A stretch of DNA of 64,000 nt. Source: Albibacterium profundi. Its GTDB lineage: Bacteria; Bacteroidota; Bacteroidia; Sphingobacteriales; Sphingobacteriaceae. The translations under genes were made by a program, and so were the position numbers. Positions 44,223-52,162 of the stretch are shown in pieces. Where the stretch lies: assembly GCF_042159835.1 (NCBI RefSeq), contig NZ_JBBVGT010000002.1:2046001-2110000 (forward strand), read 5' to 3'. The notes beneath the pieces were generated by a model. That model searched no databases. It saw only the letters and a list, made by a program, of their open reading frames with translations, and had not been told where the DNA came from. Position 1 is the stretch's first letter; every line of letters begins with the position of its first letter.

Positions 44223-47200
44223 ATGAAGAAAAGTCACCTGACCCTATCGCTACTTTTTTGTGTATTTATTTTTAGCTGTACGCCCTCTCGGAAACAAGTA
44301 CAGATCCTTCATTTTTCGAGCCAGTCGGATGAAAGGCTTGTTGAAGACATCCAGACGTCGGTTAGTTCCAAAGGCTGGTCGCTGATTCAAAGCCCAGATC
44401 CGCTGTTGTTTGCTGAAGACTCCCTTCAAAATATCAGCGCTATTCTTTTAACGGTCAGTGAACTTAACCAATTGGATCATCGTGCTATTCCTCGTTTAAA
44501 ACGCTATTTAGAAGCCGGTGGCGGAGGCATTGTTGCTATTCGTGATACCATCTTGTCGAATCATGGCTGGCCTTGGCTGCAGCGTTGGCGTGAACAAGAC
44601 TCTACCACCATGTTTGAACAAGACCGAGGTCGGTTAGCCGTATTGGATTCTAATTATACCGAGGAAGAACTGATGGCTGCACTCAGCTATACGATCGGTA
44701 AGAACAAAGTTCCCGATTTCAGTAAAGCAACAAGCCTAGCGGTACCCGATAGCAGTCGCTATACACGTGAGGTCTTAGTTGAAGGGCTAGACGAGCCGCT
44801 GCAGATGGCTATTCTTCCCAATAAAGATGTGTTATTTGTCGAACGCAAGGGCGGTCTTAAACTCTATGAAGAAGCCAGTGGGGAAACGAAAACTATTGCT
44901 AATATCAATGTTTTTAGCGGAATTGAAGATGGTTTACTGGGTGTGGCTGCGGATCCAGACTTCAAAGAAAACCATTGGATCTATCTATATTATGCTGTTG
45001 CAGGCGAAGAAGCAGTCAACCGCTTGGCCCGCTACGAGTTGCATGGCGACAGCTTGGCCCTGAATACCGAATCCAAGGTATTAGAGATACCTACGCAACG
45101 GATATACTGCTGTCATTCAGCTGGATACGTGGCATTTGATCAAGATGGTCTTTTGTACCTGTCGGTTGGAGACAACACCAATGCAGAAGAAACAGAAGGT
45201 TATACTCCAGTCGACGAGCGACCCGGCCGGCATCATTCGGACGATCAGGCTACTGCCGCTAATACCGACGATTTAAGGGGAAAGATTTTGCGGATTAAAC
45301 CGCTGGATGAAGGTGGATATGCCATCCCGGACGGAAACTTATTTCCCAAGGACGGTTCGGAAGGGCGCCCAGAAATCTATGTGATGGGTGTGCGGAATCC
45401 TTTTCGCTTTAGCCTTGACCCAAAAAATGGCTATTTCTATTTTGGTGAAGTAGGACCTGATACGAAAGTGAAAGGACGTACGGGTGAACTGATGAGCTTT
45501 GATGAAATCAACCAAGTTCGTGAACCCGGATTTTATGGCTGGCCTTATTTTCTTGGCGACAATGAGATCTTCCCGATGTATGATTACGGGACCAAAATAC
45601 CAGGTCCGGGAAAAGATCCAGCAAAGCCAATCAATGAGTCGCCCAACAACACCGGCGCTCGCGAACTACCGCCAGCACAGCCTGCCATGATCTGGTATGG
45701 AAAAGGGGTGTCACCTGAATTTCCTTTGGTGGGGACCGGAGGAGCGAGTGCCATGGCAGGTCCCGTTTATTATCGATCTGAATTTAATGATGCACCCTAT
45801 GCGCTATCCGAATATTATGATGGAAAGCTGCTGATTTACGAATGGATTCCTGGCTGGATTATCGCGGTGACCTTGGATGAAAATGGCGAATATCTGCGCA
45901 TGGAACCGTTTCTAGATCACATAAACTTTGACGCGCCGGTCGACTTGCAGTTTGCGGACGATGGCTCCCTGTATATATTGGAGTACGGGACCAATTGGTT
46001 TTCCAAAAACACCAATGCGCGAATAACGCGTATACAATATGTCGAAGGAAACCGGGCGCCGAAAGCTGTCATCGAAATGGATCAACAATATGGTGCTGCG
46101 CCCATGATGGTTCAACTCTCAGCGGGAGAGTCGGCCGACCTAGACGGGCAAGGTCAGCTTCATTACGAATGGATTATTAATGATGAGAAACTTACTGGCG
46201 AAGGAGTAAGCTATACTTTTGAGAATAATGGCACCTATGAAATAATCTTAAAAGTTGTCGATAAAGATGGCGCCGTCGGGGAGACGACGAGGGAAGTGTT
46301 TGTAGGTAATACACCGCCGGCTATATCTATCGCCACACAATCAAATCGGAGTTTCTACTGGGATGGAGTCGACTTAGATTACGATATTCAAGTATCCGAT
46401 CCAGAGGAGGATATCGATCCTTCAAGATTGCAAATCGCTTTCGGATATATACCACAAGGTAGGGATGTCGCTACCATTCTCACTGGAAATCAAGATATCA
46501 GTAGTCTGCAGCACATACGAGGTAAGCAAATGATCGCAGCACTGGACTGCAAATCATGCCACTCGTTAGATCAAGAGTCGGTTGGCCCAACCTACCTAGC
46601 TATTGCTGACCGTTATGCCGACCAAGCAAATGCTAAAAAGCAGTTAGCACGCAAGATTATCGACGGCGGAAGCGGTAATTGGGGAGAACGAGCAATGACA
46701 CCTCACCCTACCGTGTCAGTCGAAGAAGCTCAGGAGATGGTCGATTATATTTTGTCGCTTTCGAATGAGCCGTCCAGTTTGCCATTGCAAGATGTTATTC
46801 CACTAAAAGCTCATGAAGGCAAGGGTAATGAAGGGGTGTATTTGCTGAATGCCAGCTATAAAGATCAAGGAGCGAATGATATTGGAGAATTACAGAGTCG
46901 CGATTATCTGCTATTGAGAAACCCCTTAGTGCAGGTCGAGGACTTCGATGAAGGAAATGTTCGCATTGGTACCATCACGACCGAATTCCTGTCTTATGCC
47001 TTGGGAATTGTCGATGGTAAGTACATGAAGTTTGATGCAATCGATCTCAGTCAGGTGAAGTCCCTAATCTACAATATTCAGCCCAACGGGGCAGGAGGTA
47101 CGATTGAGTTGCGAATCGACGGGATCGATGGGAAACTTATTAGTTCCTTGGAAGTGCCGGCAGCGTCGGGCGACTGGGCCGCGATCGGCTGGAAGGAGTT

Positions 47201-47309
47201 CACCGCGTCGGTAAACGCTACCAAAGGACAGCATGATCTCTATTTCGTATTCAAGGGAGGCGATCAAAACTTTTTCAATCTCGATTGGATCAAGTTTGAA
47301 AGACAATAA
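44223..47309 (+). CDS. Giant lipoprotein: degenerate ThuA-like + sugar dehydrogenase propeller + PKD + cytochrome c + CBM-like
   Basis: The protein is 1028 aa. The lipobox ..FSC gives a lipidated Cys19. Residues ~25-140 resemble a ThuA domain ('RLKRYLEAGGGGIVAIRD', 'WPWLQRW') but lack the family's conserved His positions. Residues ~178-605 form a glucose/sorbosone dehydrogenase-type propeller ('GLLGVAADPDFKENHWIYLYY', 'VMGVRNPFRFSLDP'). A PKD domain (~609-700) follows, then a cytochrome c motif CKSCH (776-780) with 'AIADRY', and a carbohydrate-binding-like beta domain (~895-1028). It probably oxidises a sugar outside the cytoplasm and passes electrons to haem. A Gfo/Idh oxidoreductase follows 50 bp downstream. 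Confidence 0.82.
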   Translation: MKKSHLTLSLLFCVFIFSCTPSRKQVQILHFSSQSDERLVEDIQTSVSSKGWSLIQSPDPLLFAEDSLQNISAILLTVSELNQLDHRAIPRLKRYLEAGGGGIVAIRDTILSNHGWPWLQRWREQDSTTMFEQDRGRLAVLDSNYTEEELMAALSYTIGKNKVPDFSKATSLAVPDSSRYTREVLVEGLDEPLQMAILPNKDVLFVERKGGLKLYEEASGETKTIANINVFSGIEDGLLGVAADPDFKENHWIYLYYAVAGEEAVNRLARYELHGDSLALNTESKVLEIPTQRIYCCHSAGYVAFDQDGLLYLSVGDNTNAEETEGYTPVDERPGRHHSDDQATAANTDDLRGKILRIKPLDEGGYAIPDGNLFPKDGSEGRPEIYVMGVRNPFRFSLDPKNGYFYFGEVGPDTKVKGRTGELMSFDEINQVREPGFYGWPYFLGDNEIFPMYDYGTKIPGPGKDPAKPINESPNNTGARELPPAQPAMIWYGKGVSPEFPLVGTGGASAMAGPVYYRSEFNDAPYALSEYYDGKLLIYEWIPGWIIAVTLDENGEYLRMEPFLDHINFDAPVDLQFADDGSLYILEYGTNWFSKNTNARITRIQYVEGNRAPKAVIEMDQQYGAAPMMVQLSAGESADLDGQGQLHYEWIINDEKLTGEGVSYTFENNGTYEIILKVVDKDGAVGETTREVFVGNTPPAISIATQSNRSFYWDGVDLDYDIQVSDPEEDIDPSRLQIAFGYIPQGRDVATILTGNQDISSLQHIRGKQMIAALDCKSCHSLDQESVGPTYLAIADRYADQANAKKQLARKIIDGGSGNWGERAMTPHPTVSVEEAQEMVDYILSLSNEPSSLPLQDVIPLKAHEGKGNEGVYLLNASYKDQGANDIGELQSRDYLLLRNPLVQVEDFDEGNVRIGTITTEFLSYALGIVDGKYMKFDAIDLSQVKSLIYNIQPNGAGGTIELRIDGIDGKLISSLEVPAASGDWAAIGWKEFTASVNATKGQHDLYFVFKGGDQNFFNLDWIKFERQ

Positions 47310-47359
47310 ATCGTCATTAACTAAATCATTCTTATTTTAGCATTAAATCTGTAATAAAA

Positions 47360-48448
47360 ATGAATCCTATTCGAGTTTTAGTTGTCGGTTGTGGTAATAT
47401 GGGTGCATCGCATGCCAAAGCCTATCATTTATTAGATGGTTTTGAAGTCTGTGGTCTGGTTTCCAGAGGAGACAGCAAGCATAAGGTAAATGAAGAACTG
47501 GGCGGAGGCTACGAGCTCTTCAACGATTACGAAGAAGCTTTGCAAAAAACCAAGCCGGATGCGGTGTGTATCTCAACCTATCCCGATACGCACGAACCCT
47601 ATGCTATTCAAGCCTTTGAAAATGGTTGCCATGTTTTTGTCGAGAAACCATTGGCAGATACAGTAGAAGGCTCTATTCGCGTAGCTCAAGCAGCTAAGAA
47701 ATATAATAAAAAACTAGTCGTCGGTTATATCCTGCGTTACCATCCATCGTGGGAACGATTTATCGACTTAAGTCATGATCTTGGAAAGCCATTGGTTATG
47801 CGGATGAACCTTAATCAACAAAGTCACGGTGTCATGTGGGATGTCCATCGCAACCTTATGAAGAGTTTGAGTCCCATTGTTGATTGTGGAGTGCATTACA
47901 TTGATGTCATGTGCCAAATGACCAGATCGAAACCCGTGCAGGTAAGCGCCATTGGTGCTCGATTAACGGATGACATCCCGGCTGATAATTATAACTATGG
48001 TCAACTTCAAATTCGTTTTGAAGACGGATCCGTAGGTTGGTACGAAGCAGGGTGGGGACCGATGATTAGCGAAACGGCCTTCTTTGTCAAAGATGTTATT
48101 GGTCCTAAAGGCTCCGTGTCTATAGTCGCCAAGGAAGCCGGAGGTACTGGTAAGTCTGATTCAGTTGAATCGCATACTCAAACTGAATCTTTACGTTTTC
48201 ACCATGCCGATATCGATGATAAAAATGCCTTTGTCAAGGAAGATCAGTGGATTGACTTAGAAGATGAACCCGACCATCAAGAGCTTTGCAATCGCGAACA
48301 ACGATTCTTTTTAAAAGCAATTCGCGAGGATATCGATTTAACATCGCCAACGGAAGATGCTATCAACAGCCTGCGAATCGCTTTTGCTTGCGATGAATCC
48401 GTTAAGACCGGAAAGATTGTGAGTTTAGGTACCTCTGACTTATCGTGA
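47360..48448 (+). CDS. Gfo/Idh/MocA family oxidoreductase
   Basis: The protein is 362 aa. The Rossmann motif 'VVGCGNMGASHAKAY' is at 9-23 and the family signature 'VFVEKPLADTVEGS' contains the catalytic-region Lys of EKP. 'SPIVDCGVHYIDVM' supplies the usual Asp/His pair. It is a cytoplasmic NAD(P)-dependent sugar or polyol dehydrogenase. Its place after a ThuA-like/dehydrogenase lipoprotein recalls ThuA-ThuB pairs that process oxidised (3-keto) sugars. The substrate is unknown. Confidence 0.88.
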   Translation: MNPIRVLVVGCGNMGASHAKAYHLLDGFEVCGLVSRGDSKHKVNEELGGGYELFNDYEEALQKTKPDAVCISTYPDTHEPYAIQAFENGCHVFVEKPLADTVEGSIRVAQAAKKYNKKLVVGYILRYHPSWERFIDLSHDLGKPLVMRMNLNQQSHGVMWDVHRNLMKSLSPIVDCGVHYIDVMCQMTRSKPVQVSAIGARLTDDIPADNYNYGQLQIRFEDGSVGWYEAGWGPMISETAFFVKDVIGPKGSVSIVAKEAGGTGKSDSVESHTQTESLRFHHADIDDKNAFVKEDQWIDLEDEPDHQELCNREQRFFLKAIREDIDLTSPTEDAINSLRIAFACDESVKTGKIVSLGTSDLS

Positions 48449-48457
48449 TTCAGAAGT

Positions 48458-48488
48458 TTTGCTTATGACATTAAAAGGCGTATCTTTG
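48458..48488 (+). promoter_or_regulatory. Consensus promoter of the BCCT-USP operon
   Basis: TTTG (48458-48461), a 19-base spacer and the exact -7 box TATCTTTG (48481-48488). This is the best -33/-7 match in the window. It predicts a start near 48495 and thus a leader of about 160 nt before the BCCT ATG. Confidence 0.65.
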
Positions 48489-48494
48489 CATTTT

Positions 48495-48652
48495 TAAATT
48501 TCGACTGCCAGAGTCCGTTTCGAGGAGGAGCAGTCGCGCCATTAGTTCGATCCGAACATTTTACACGATAATTCGTGACCAAATCCTAAATCTCTCGCAA
48601 AAGCTGCGTTAGACATGGATATTCGTTTTGATCGATCTTGAAAAACACACAA
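48495..48652 (+). promoter_or_regulatory. Long, hairpin-rich 5' leader of the BCCT transporter mRNA
   Basis: Four inverted repeats follow one another: CGACTGC/GCAGTCG (48502-48508 with 48530-48536), GTTCG/CGAAC (48545-48549 with 48553-48557, 3-base loop), CACGA/TCGTG (48564-48568 with 48573-48577, 4-base loop) and CGCA/TGCG (48596-48599 with 48605-48608). No reading frame of note and no riboswitch class I recognise. It could be a cis-acting RNA element; the individual stems are short, so chance pairing is not excluded. Confidence 0.35.
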
Positions 48653-50311
48653 ATGTTTATGTCTGAAAACAAGTCGAGTAATTCATTTTTAAGCAAGATT
48701 CCCAAACTAGTCATTCACAAACCAGTATTCTATCCGGCCTTAATCACGATTGTCCTGAGCGTCGTGTTTGCTCTTATTTTTAGTGAGCAGTCGCAACGCA
48801 GCTTGGAGAACGTACAGAATATCGTTTCCCAAAAGGGCGGATGGATCTATACGCTTTCGGTAAATGCTTTTATCATTTTTTGTATCTACATGGCCTTCGG
48901 TAAATATGGATCTATACGGCTTGGTGGACCAGAAGCGCGACCAGAGTTTAAGTCGACAGCTTGGTTCGCTATGCTATTCAGCGCAGGTATCGGGAATGGT
49001 TTAGTATTGTTCAGTATTGCAGATCCGGTACGCGATTTCTTGAATCCACCTCGACTTTCTGCAGATGCCGATCCGACCATCATCGCTCAGGAAGCCATCA
49101 ACTTCTCATTTCTACATCATGGTATCCACGGATGGGCTATTTACTCTGTTATCGGTTTGGCCCTAGCTTATTTTACATATAACAGAAAAATGCCATTGAC
49201 CATCCGGTCTGCCTTCTACCCACTTCTAGGCGAACGTATTTATGGATGGATCGGTAATGTGATTGACGTGGTAGCTGTGGTTGCAACACTATTTGGTCTG
49301 GCGACTACACTTGGTTTCGGAGTAGGGCAGATCAATGCCGGCTTTACACATGTATTTGGAATACCGCATAGTTTGTTGTTCCAGTATCTTATTATCTTTT
49401 CAGTCACGGCAATTGCTACAATCTCTGTTGTTTCGGGGGTTAATAGAGGTGTCAAAATTTTAAGCCAAATGAATGTTGGCGTTGCGATTATCATCTTCTT
49501 TATGGTTCTAGTGTTAGGACCCACAGCATTTATTATGAAGGGATTCATCCAGAATGTAGGTAGTTACTTGACTAATTTCGTCGATTTGGCAACATGGTCA
49601 GGTTCCTATGACGACAGCACTTGGCATAATGGGGTTACATTGATGTATTGGGGGTGGTGGGCATCTTGGTCTCCATTCGTGGGGACATTTATCGCAAGGG
49701 TGTCGCGCGGTAGAACAATTAAAGAGTTTGTTCTAGGCGTACTCTTTTTGCCAGCGATGGTTACATTTTTATGGTTCTCAGCTTTTGGAGGTACAACCAT
49801 GCTTGGTCTGGTAGGGGGAGATTTCTCCTTAGTTGCTGCGGTCAACGAGAATATTTCAACGGCGCTTTTTGTGTTCTTTGAGAAATTCCCGCTCGCTATC
49901 GTATTGAAAGTTCTGGGAATGATTCTAATCTGTAGTTTCATTATCACATCGGCTGACTCAGGAGCATTGGTTGTTGATGGTATTACCTCGGGTGGCGATA
50001 AAAAAACACCTGCTCTTCAACGAATTATCTGGGCATCTCTTGCAGGGTGTATCGCAGCAGCTTTGCTATCCGGTGGTGGATTAGGAACGCTTCAGGCAGC
50101 GGTAACGATCTCTGGGCTTCCTTTCGCTATTTTGCTGGTCGCTATGTGTATCTCTTTGTACATCGGAATTCGAGAAGACTTTAACATCAGTAAAAGACGG
50201 GCGAAATTGAAAGATAAAGAAACTTACAAAGCAATGCTGAAAAAGGTTCTCGAAGAAGAAAAAGCGTCCGAATCTACTATGGAATTAGTTGAACAAGCTG
50301 AAAGTAAATAA
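48653..50311 (+). CDS. BCCT family osmolyte transporter
   Basis: The protein is about 552 aa from ATG 48653 (another ATG two codons on; a TTG at 48638 is less likely). It has 12 hydrophobic segments and the family core 'WGWWASWSPFVGTFIARVSRG', which carries the aromatic substrate box. 'AMLFSAGIGNGLVLFSIADP' matches the glycine-rich TM3 stretch. BCCT carriers import glycine betaine, choline or carnitine. The charged cytoplasmic tail (about 510-552) may sense osmolarity. The downstream universal stress protein begins 2 bp after the stop. Confidence 0.92.
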   Translation: MFMSENKSSNSFLSKIPKLVIHKPVFYPALITIVLSVVFALIFSEQSQRSLENVQNIVSQKGGWIYTLSVNAFIIFCIYMAFGKYGSIRLGGPEARPEFKSTAWFAMLFSAGIGNGLVLFSIADPVRDFLNPPRLSADADPTIIAQEAINFSFLHHGIHGWAIYSVIGLALAYFTYNRKMPLTIRSAFYPLLGERIYGWIGNVIDVVAVVATLFGLATTLGFGVGQINAGFTHVFGIPHSLLFQYLIIFSVTAIATISVVSGVNRGVKILSQMNVGVAIIIFFMVLVLGPTAFIMKGFIQNVGSYLTNFVDLATWSGSYDDSTWHNGVTLMYWGWWASWSPFVGTFIARVSRGRTIKEFVLGVLFLPAMVTFLWFSAFGGTTMLGLVGGDFSLVAAVNENISTALFVFFEKFPLAIVLKVLGMILICSFIITSADSGALVVDGITSGGDKKTPALQRIIWASLAGCIAAALLSGGGLGTLQAAVTISGLPFAILLVAMCISLYIGIREDFNISKRRAKLKDKETYKAMLKKVLEEEKASESTMELVEQAESK

Positions 50312-50313
50312 AC

Positions 50314-51165
50314 ATGAAAAATATACTTGTTGCATTAGACCTTATGGAGATGGATGAAAGTATCATCCGCTATGCGTACTCGCTGAACGAGCAGACCGAT
50401 CTTTCTCAGATACATTTCATACATAATATTAAAATCTATGAAGTTGATGAAGTGATTCAAAAATTGCTGGGCGACAAGGACATCAAAGCAATTATTGAAA
50501 AGAATTTACGCGCGAAAATATCGAAAGTCTTCCCAGATGAAAACGTATACGACTTAACGATCTTGGAAGGCTCAAGTACGGAATATAGTCTGAATACCTG
50601 GGCGGAAAAACATAACATTGATACCATTGTCTTAGGCTTCAAACAGGAAGAATACGGCACGGCCAGCATGTCCCAAAAACTAATTCGTATCTATAAAGGA
50701 AATTTACTTTTGGTACCTGCAAATGCTTCCCTGAATTGGGGTCGTATCCTGGTGCCGACCGACTTCAGCGCCCCTTTTCAATTAGTGGCCAAAAAGTTGG
50801 CCGATATCCTAAAAAGGATACCATCGGCGCAGGTAAAAATCGTTAAAGCCTTTACCATACCTTCCTTATTCTTTCCTTTTATCGATGATAAAAAGGCGAT
50901 CGAGCAGACACAGAAGCATATTAAAAAACAATACGCTGAGGCAGTGAAGAAGTACAAACTATCCGCAAATTATGAGTTTAATGCCTACTATGAGGACGGT
51001 CAGGGCGTCGTTGGAATTATCGAAAAAGAAAGCAGACGTTTCGACGCAGATGTTATCGTGATGTCCGCCAAAGGTTCGGGTAATATTGCATCCTTATTTA
51101 TCGGTAGTACCATCAATGAAATCGTAACCACAAATCCATTTAATACGATTTACATATTAAAGTAG
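50314..51165 (+). CDS. Tandem universal stress protein (UspA-type)
   Basis: The protein is 283 aa with two Usp folds. The second carries the nucleotide-binding pattern 'VIVMSAKGSGNIASLFIGSTINEIV' (G-x2-G-x9-G-S), while the first has 'VLGFKQEEYGTASMSQKLIR', where the glycine pattern is broken. So only the C-terminal half looks able to bind ATP. It directly follows the BCCT transporter (2-bp gap) and is certainly co-expressed. A regulatory role on the transporter is inferred by analogy with TeaD, the USP of the ectoine transporter TeaABC. The 3' end overlaps the convergent AraC gene by 9 bp. Confidence 0.87.
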   Translation: MKNILVALDLMEMDESIIRYAYSLNEQTDLSQIHFIHNIKIYEVDEVIQKLLGDKDIKAIIEKNLRAKISKVFPDENVYDLTILEGSSTEYSLNTWAEKHNIDTIVLGFKQEEYGTASMSQKLIRIYKGNLLLVPANASLNWGRILVPTDFSAPFQLVAKKLADILKRIPSAQVKIVKAFTIPSLFFPFIDDKKAIEQTQKHIKKQYAEAVKKYKLSANYEFNAYYEDGQGVVGIIEKESRRFDADVIVMSAKGSGNIASLFIGSTINEIVTTNPFNTIYILK

Positions 51166-52074
51166 GCTGAGGAAGGTTCCATTGCTCGCTAATACGAGAA
51201 GGTACCTTAAGGAGTTAGGAACGAAACCGAAATACTTTTTAAAAGCGGTCGTAAAATGCGTCGAATATTTGTATCCACATATTCTGGCTATGTCGGCAAT
51301 ACGGTATTTACCCATCAGAATCAACTTCTTGGCATGTTCCATTTTCATTTCCGTCATATAGCTCATCACAGTTTTTCCGTATTGTTGCTTAAAGTATTTT
51401 TTCAAATACTGATTATTCGTTCCCACGGCCTTTGCCAAGTCGGAAATCGTATAATTTTTAGAAAGATCGCTGTCGATGAGCCTTTTAACCATCTGAATCT
51501 TTTCAAAGTGGTTTTTACTTAAGGATATTTTTTTTACGTCACTGTCCACTTGCAAACCTTCGATCTGATAGATAAGAAGTTCCAAGAGAAGAGATTGTAG
51601 CTTGATCTGAGCCAGGCAGGACTTCTCCTCATTCAGTTCGATCACTTGCTTGAGCGTTAGTGAAACCCTATTATCCGATTGGGTGACTAATCCATGGTCT
51701 AGCTGACCTGTATGGCAAGTGTGTTCTTCCTCTAATGTCATCAGTGCTTTGCAGTTGACAACCATGAGCAGGAGCGTATTATCCGAATGATAGCTTTCCA
51801 ATTCAAATGGAACTCCTTTCTTCACCTGGATAAAGATGTTCTCGCCTTCTTGAATCAAATAATCGTGTTGATTGATATTCAGCGTGCAATGAGAAGACGC
51901 TTCATGCAATAGAAAGTTCAGATAACCGTTGATCGGCGAAACAAAGCGAAATCGCTGATTGCCTTCCAATACAGTCGAGTACAGACAAGTACCTAGTTCC
52001 AAGGTACTTGTCTGTATACTCGTCATACGACCTGATATTTCCGATTGCGTAGCTTTTTTTTCCACTTGCGTCAT
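51157..52074 (-). CDS. AraC-family transcriptional regulator
   Basis: The protein is 305 aa. The C-terminal ~100 residues contain the two helix-turn-helices: 'YTISDLAKAVGTNNQYLKKYFKQQYG' and 'RIADIARICGYKYSTHFTTAFKKYFGFVPNSLR'. The N-terminal 190 residues form a beta-rich ligand or dimerisation domain unlike the sugar-binding cupin of AraC proper. It is divergent from the TonB-receptor operon across 88 bp. This is the layout of PchR-type regulators that sense a siderophore and activate its receptor. The ligand is unknown. Confidence 0.88.
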   Translation of the reverse strand: MTQVEKKATQSEISGRMTSIQTSTLELGTCLYSTVLEGNQRFRFVSPINGYLNFLLHEASSHCTLNINQHDYLIQEGENIFIQVKKGVPFELESYHSDNTLLLMVVNCKALMTLEEEHTCHTGQLDHGLVTQSDNRVSLTLKQVIELNEEKSCLAQIKLQSLLLELLIYQIEGLQVDSDVKKISLSKNHFEKIQMVKRLIDSDLSKNYTISDLAKAVGTNNQYLKKYFKQQYGKTVMSYMTEMKMEHAKKLILMGKYRIADIARICGYKYSTHFTTAFKKYFGFVPNSLRYLLVLASNGTFLSLL

Positions 52075-52081
52075 TTTCTTA

Positions 52082-52097
52082 TTTAGAATAATTCTAG
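52082..52097. promoter_or_regulatory. Palindromic operator candidate 1 (overlaps -7 box)
   Basis: TTTAGAATAATTCTAG, whose core TAGAATAATTCTA (52084-52096) is a perfect palindrome about A52090. It overlaps the first bases of the -7 box TAGATTTG (52095-52102). Thirteen of 16 bases match the second site, with centres 31 bp apart. Confidence 0.55.
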
Positions 52098-52102
52098 ATT
52101 TG
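52095..52102 (+). promoter_or_regulatory. -7 box of the TonB-receptor operon
   Basis: An exact TAGATTTG. A -33-like TTTC lies at 52075-52078 with a short 16-base spacer, suggesting that activation by a regulator may be needed. The leader would be about 55 nt. Confidence 0.45.
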
Positions 52103-52112
52103 CAGCAGTTTA

Positions 52113-52128
52113 TTTAGACTTATTCTAA
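52113..52128. promoter_or_regulatory. Palindromic operator candidate 2 (just after expected transcription start)
   Basis: TTTAGACTTATTCTAA, a near-perfect palindrome with half-sites TTAGA/TCTAA. It is spaced three helical turns from the first site. The layout (one site on the -7 box, one after +1) suits a repressor. Confidence 0.55.
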
Positions 52129-52162
52129 GGCGTGCTCGAAGATAGATATTAATATCGAATTA

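Noticed and set aside
48495..48652. Known riboswitch (SAH, cobalamin, TPP or SAM classes) in the BCCT leader
   Set aside because: A CGAGGAG stretch recalls the SAH class, but the surrounding pairing and conserved bases do not fit, and the downstream gene is not a methyl-cycle gene.
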